Assembly: GCA_003488415.1 (NCBI GenBank)
Contig: DNLQ01000090.1
Coordinates: 1 to 6,838 of the forward strand
Length of the DNA: 6,838 nt
Reading direction: 5' to 3'
Source: Ruminococcus sp.
GTDB lineage: Bacteria; Bacillota; Clostridia; Oscillospirales; Ruminococcaceae
In this document: one piece after another, positions 5,784 to 6,838 of the stretch
Position numbering within the stretch: position 1 is the stretch's first letter
Layout: each line of letters starts with the position of its first letter
Notes under the pieces: model-generated
Database searches by the model: none
What the model was told of the DNA's origin: nothing
The model's input: the letters and a program-made list of their open reading frames with translations, nothing else
Made by a program: the position numbers and the translations under genes

Positions 5784-6824
5784 TCAGACACGGGAGCTGC
5801 GGCTTCGCAGATCCAGAACGCTTTCCTTGATGATAAGGTCACCGCTGATTATGCGTCTGCCTCCGGAGTATCCGGGATTCTCCAGCTTGCGCATTATAAG
5901 TCCGACGGATGCAGAAGCCATTTTATCGAGATTCACCTCAATAGTGGTGATCGTGGGGATGCAGATATTGGATACCACGTAATTGTCATATCCGACTACT
6001 GAGATATCCTCCGGTACACGCACACCCTTTGACTTCAGTGCGTTTATCACACGGAAGGCAGTTTCGTCGCAGTTACAGACGAATGCGGTAGGCATTTCCT
6101 CCGGAAAATCCAGCTTGTCGTGGAGTATGCCGCGCTCGTTCCGGTCGGAGATGGTCCATTCCGGACGGTAGTCAAGGTGGCTTTCAATGAGACATTTCAT
6201 ATATCCCAGGAAGCGGTCGTTGATGCTGCTTGTGGCGTTGATAGTGCCGATGAAGCCGATCTTTGTGTGTCCCATTTCCACCAGGTAATCGGTGAGGACG
6301 TAGCCGCCGTGGTAGCTGTCAGAGTTGACTGAATCCACCTTGAAACGGTTATCGTAGAAATCCACGAATATCAGCGGCAGTGAGATCTGGCTTATGGCAC
6401 TGGAGTAGCTGCGGTGTATCTGACCGATAACGATAACGGCGTCCACCTTGTTTTCTGTTACCATATTGGGGAGAATGCCGTTTTTCTCGCTCTCACCTGA
6501 GATGCACTCGTACATGGTACTGACGTTCATGGCAGAGAGCTTGTTGGAGATAAGAGCGGTAAGCTCCCAGTAGAAAGTACCCTTAGGACCGACGAAGCGT
6601 TCTGAGGTGATAATGCCAACAGTGCTTCCGGCGGCAGGCATAGCAGGCCTTTTTCGTGATGTCTTGGTGTTTGACGGCTTATAGCCCATTTCATCGGCAG
6701 TTTCACATATCTTCTGCCTGAGTTCAGCGCTCACACCGTCACGTCCGGCGAGAGCGTTGGATACAGTTACCACGCTGACACCGAGTTTAACGGCAATATC
6801 GAGCATTTTGACTCCGTTTTTCAT
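5784..6824 (-). CDS. LacI-family transcriptional regulator
   Basis: DNA-binding regulator of 346 residues, the usual LacI/GalR length, expected to dimerise and respond to a small sugar or derivative. The N-terminal helix-turn-helix (about 7-27) contains SVVTVSNALAG, the LacI recognition helix pattern, followed by helix 3 and GYKPS (47-51) leading into a basic hinge. The periplasmic-binding-protein-like effector domain (about 68-338) shows GFIGT (190-194), INDRFLGY (201-208), FVCNCDETA (248-256), SVVGYDNY (275-282) and TTIEVNLDKMA (293-303), all typical of the family. The start at 6824 has AAGGAG 5 nt upstream (6830-6835) and gives a complete HTH. It is the first visible gene of the minus-strand cluster, ending 20 nt before the DUF5662-like gene. 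Its operator and promoter lie beyond the right edge. Regulation of its own operon is likely but not shown, and the effector cannot be told from sequence. Confidence 0.95.
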   Translation of the reverse strand: MKNGVKMLDIAVKLGVSVVTVSNALAGRDGVSAELRQKICETADEMGYKPSNTKTSRKRPAMPAAGSTVGIITSERFVGPKGTFYWELTALISNKLSAMNVSTMYECISGESEKNGILPNMVTENKVDAVIVIGQIHRSYSSAISQISLPLIFVDFYDNRFKVDSVNSDSYHGGYVLTDYLVEMGHTKIGFIGTINATSSINDRFLGYMKCLIESHLDYRPEWTISDRNERGILHDKLDFPEEMPTAFVCNCDETAFRVINALKSKGVRVPEDISVVGYDNYVVSNICIPTITTIEVNLDKMASASVGLIMRKLENPGYSGGRRIISGDLIIKESVLDLRSRSSRV

Positions 6825-6829
6825 ATATA

Positions 6830-6835
6830 CTCCTT
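6830..6835 (-). promoter_or_regulatory. Shine-Dalgarno site of the LacI-type regulator gene
   Basis: AAGGAG on the minus strand precedes the ATG at 6824 by 5 nt (TATAT). The close but workable spacing supports that start over the in-frame ATG at 6806 (Met7), which would begin inside the helix-turn-helix. Confidence 0.75.
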
Positions 6836-6838
6836 AGT

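Noticed and set aside
5512..5982. 156-codon plus-strand open frame antisense to the LacI-type and DUF5662-like genes
   Set aside because: No recognisable domain and it spans two well-supported minus-strand genes; it arises from their codon pattern.

Overview
The window looks like chromosomal DNA from a Gram-positive gut or rumen Clostridia of the Ruminococcus type. The strongest clue is a secreted protein ending in a type I dockerin, the cellulosome docking module. A lipoprotein with a Thr/Pro/Glu-rich stalk, frequent ATA codons for isoleucine, purine-rich Shine-Dalgarno sites and moderate GC content also fit. The species cannot be fixed from the sequence alone. No tRNA, rRNA, CRISPR array, insertion sequence or phage gene is visible, and no stretch over 300 bases lacks a gene.

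Left part (plus strand, 1-3895). A 5'-truncated gene encodes an exported multidomain protein: C39-like papain-fold cysteine peptidase, Ig-like domain, Thr/Ala-rich linker, SH3-like domain and C-terminal dockerin. After 32 nt comes prmA, the ribosomal protein L11 methyltransferase. A 124-nt gap with a possible promoter leads to a conserved cytoplasmic protein of unknown function, which probably starts at a GTG (2717) rather than the nearby ATG (2708). A 14-bp perfect hairpin (3924-3956) separates this part from the convergent genes on the right.

Right part (minus strand, 6824 down to 3965). Three closely spaced co-directional genes look like an operon. In order of transcription they are a LacI-family regulator, a DUF5662-like His/Asp-rich protein 20 nt later, and a GH3 (NagZ-type) beta-N-acetylhexosaminidase lipoprotein 32 nt after that. 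The promoter of this unit lies beyond the right edge. The inferred theme is sugar-responsive control of a surface enzyme acting on GlcNAc-containing glycans such as peptidoglycan; the substrate is not proven.

Nothing here is clearly a new defence or mobile system. The points most worth a second look are the dockerin-bearing peptidase with an asymmetric, long-linker dockerin, the Asn-for-Asp change in the GH3 acid/base motif, the regulator/DUF5662/GH3 gene set, and the uncharacterised 392-residue protein. Several gene starts were reassigned from Shine-Dalgarno spacing.
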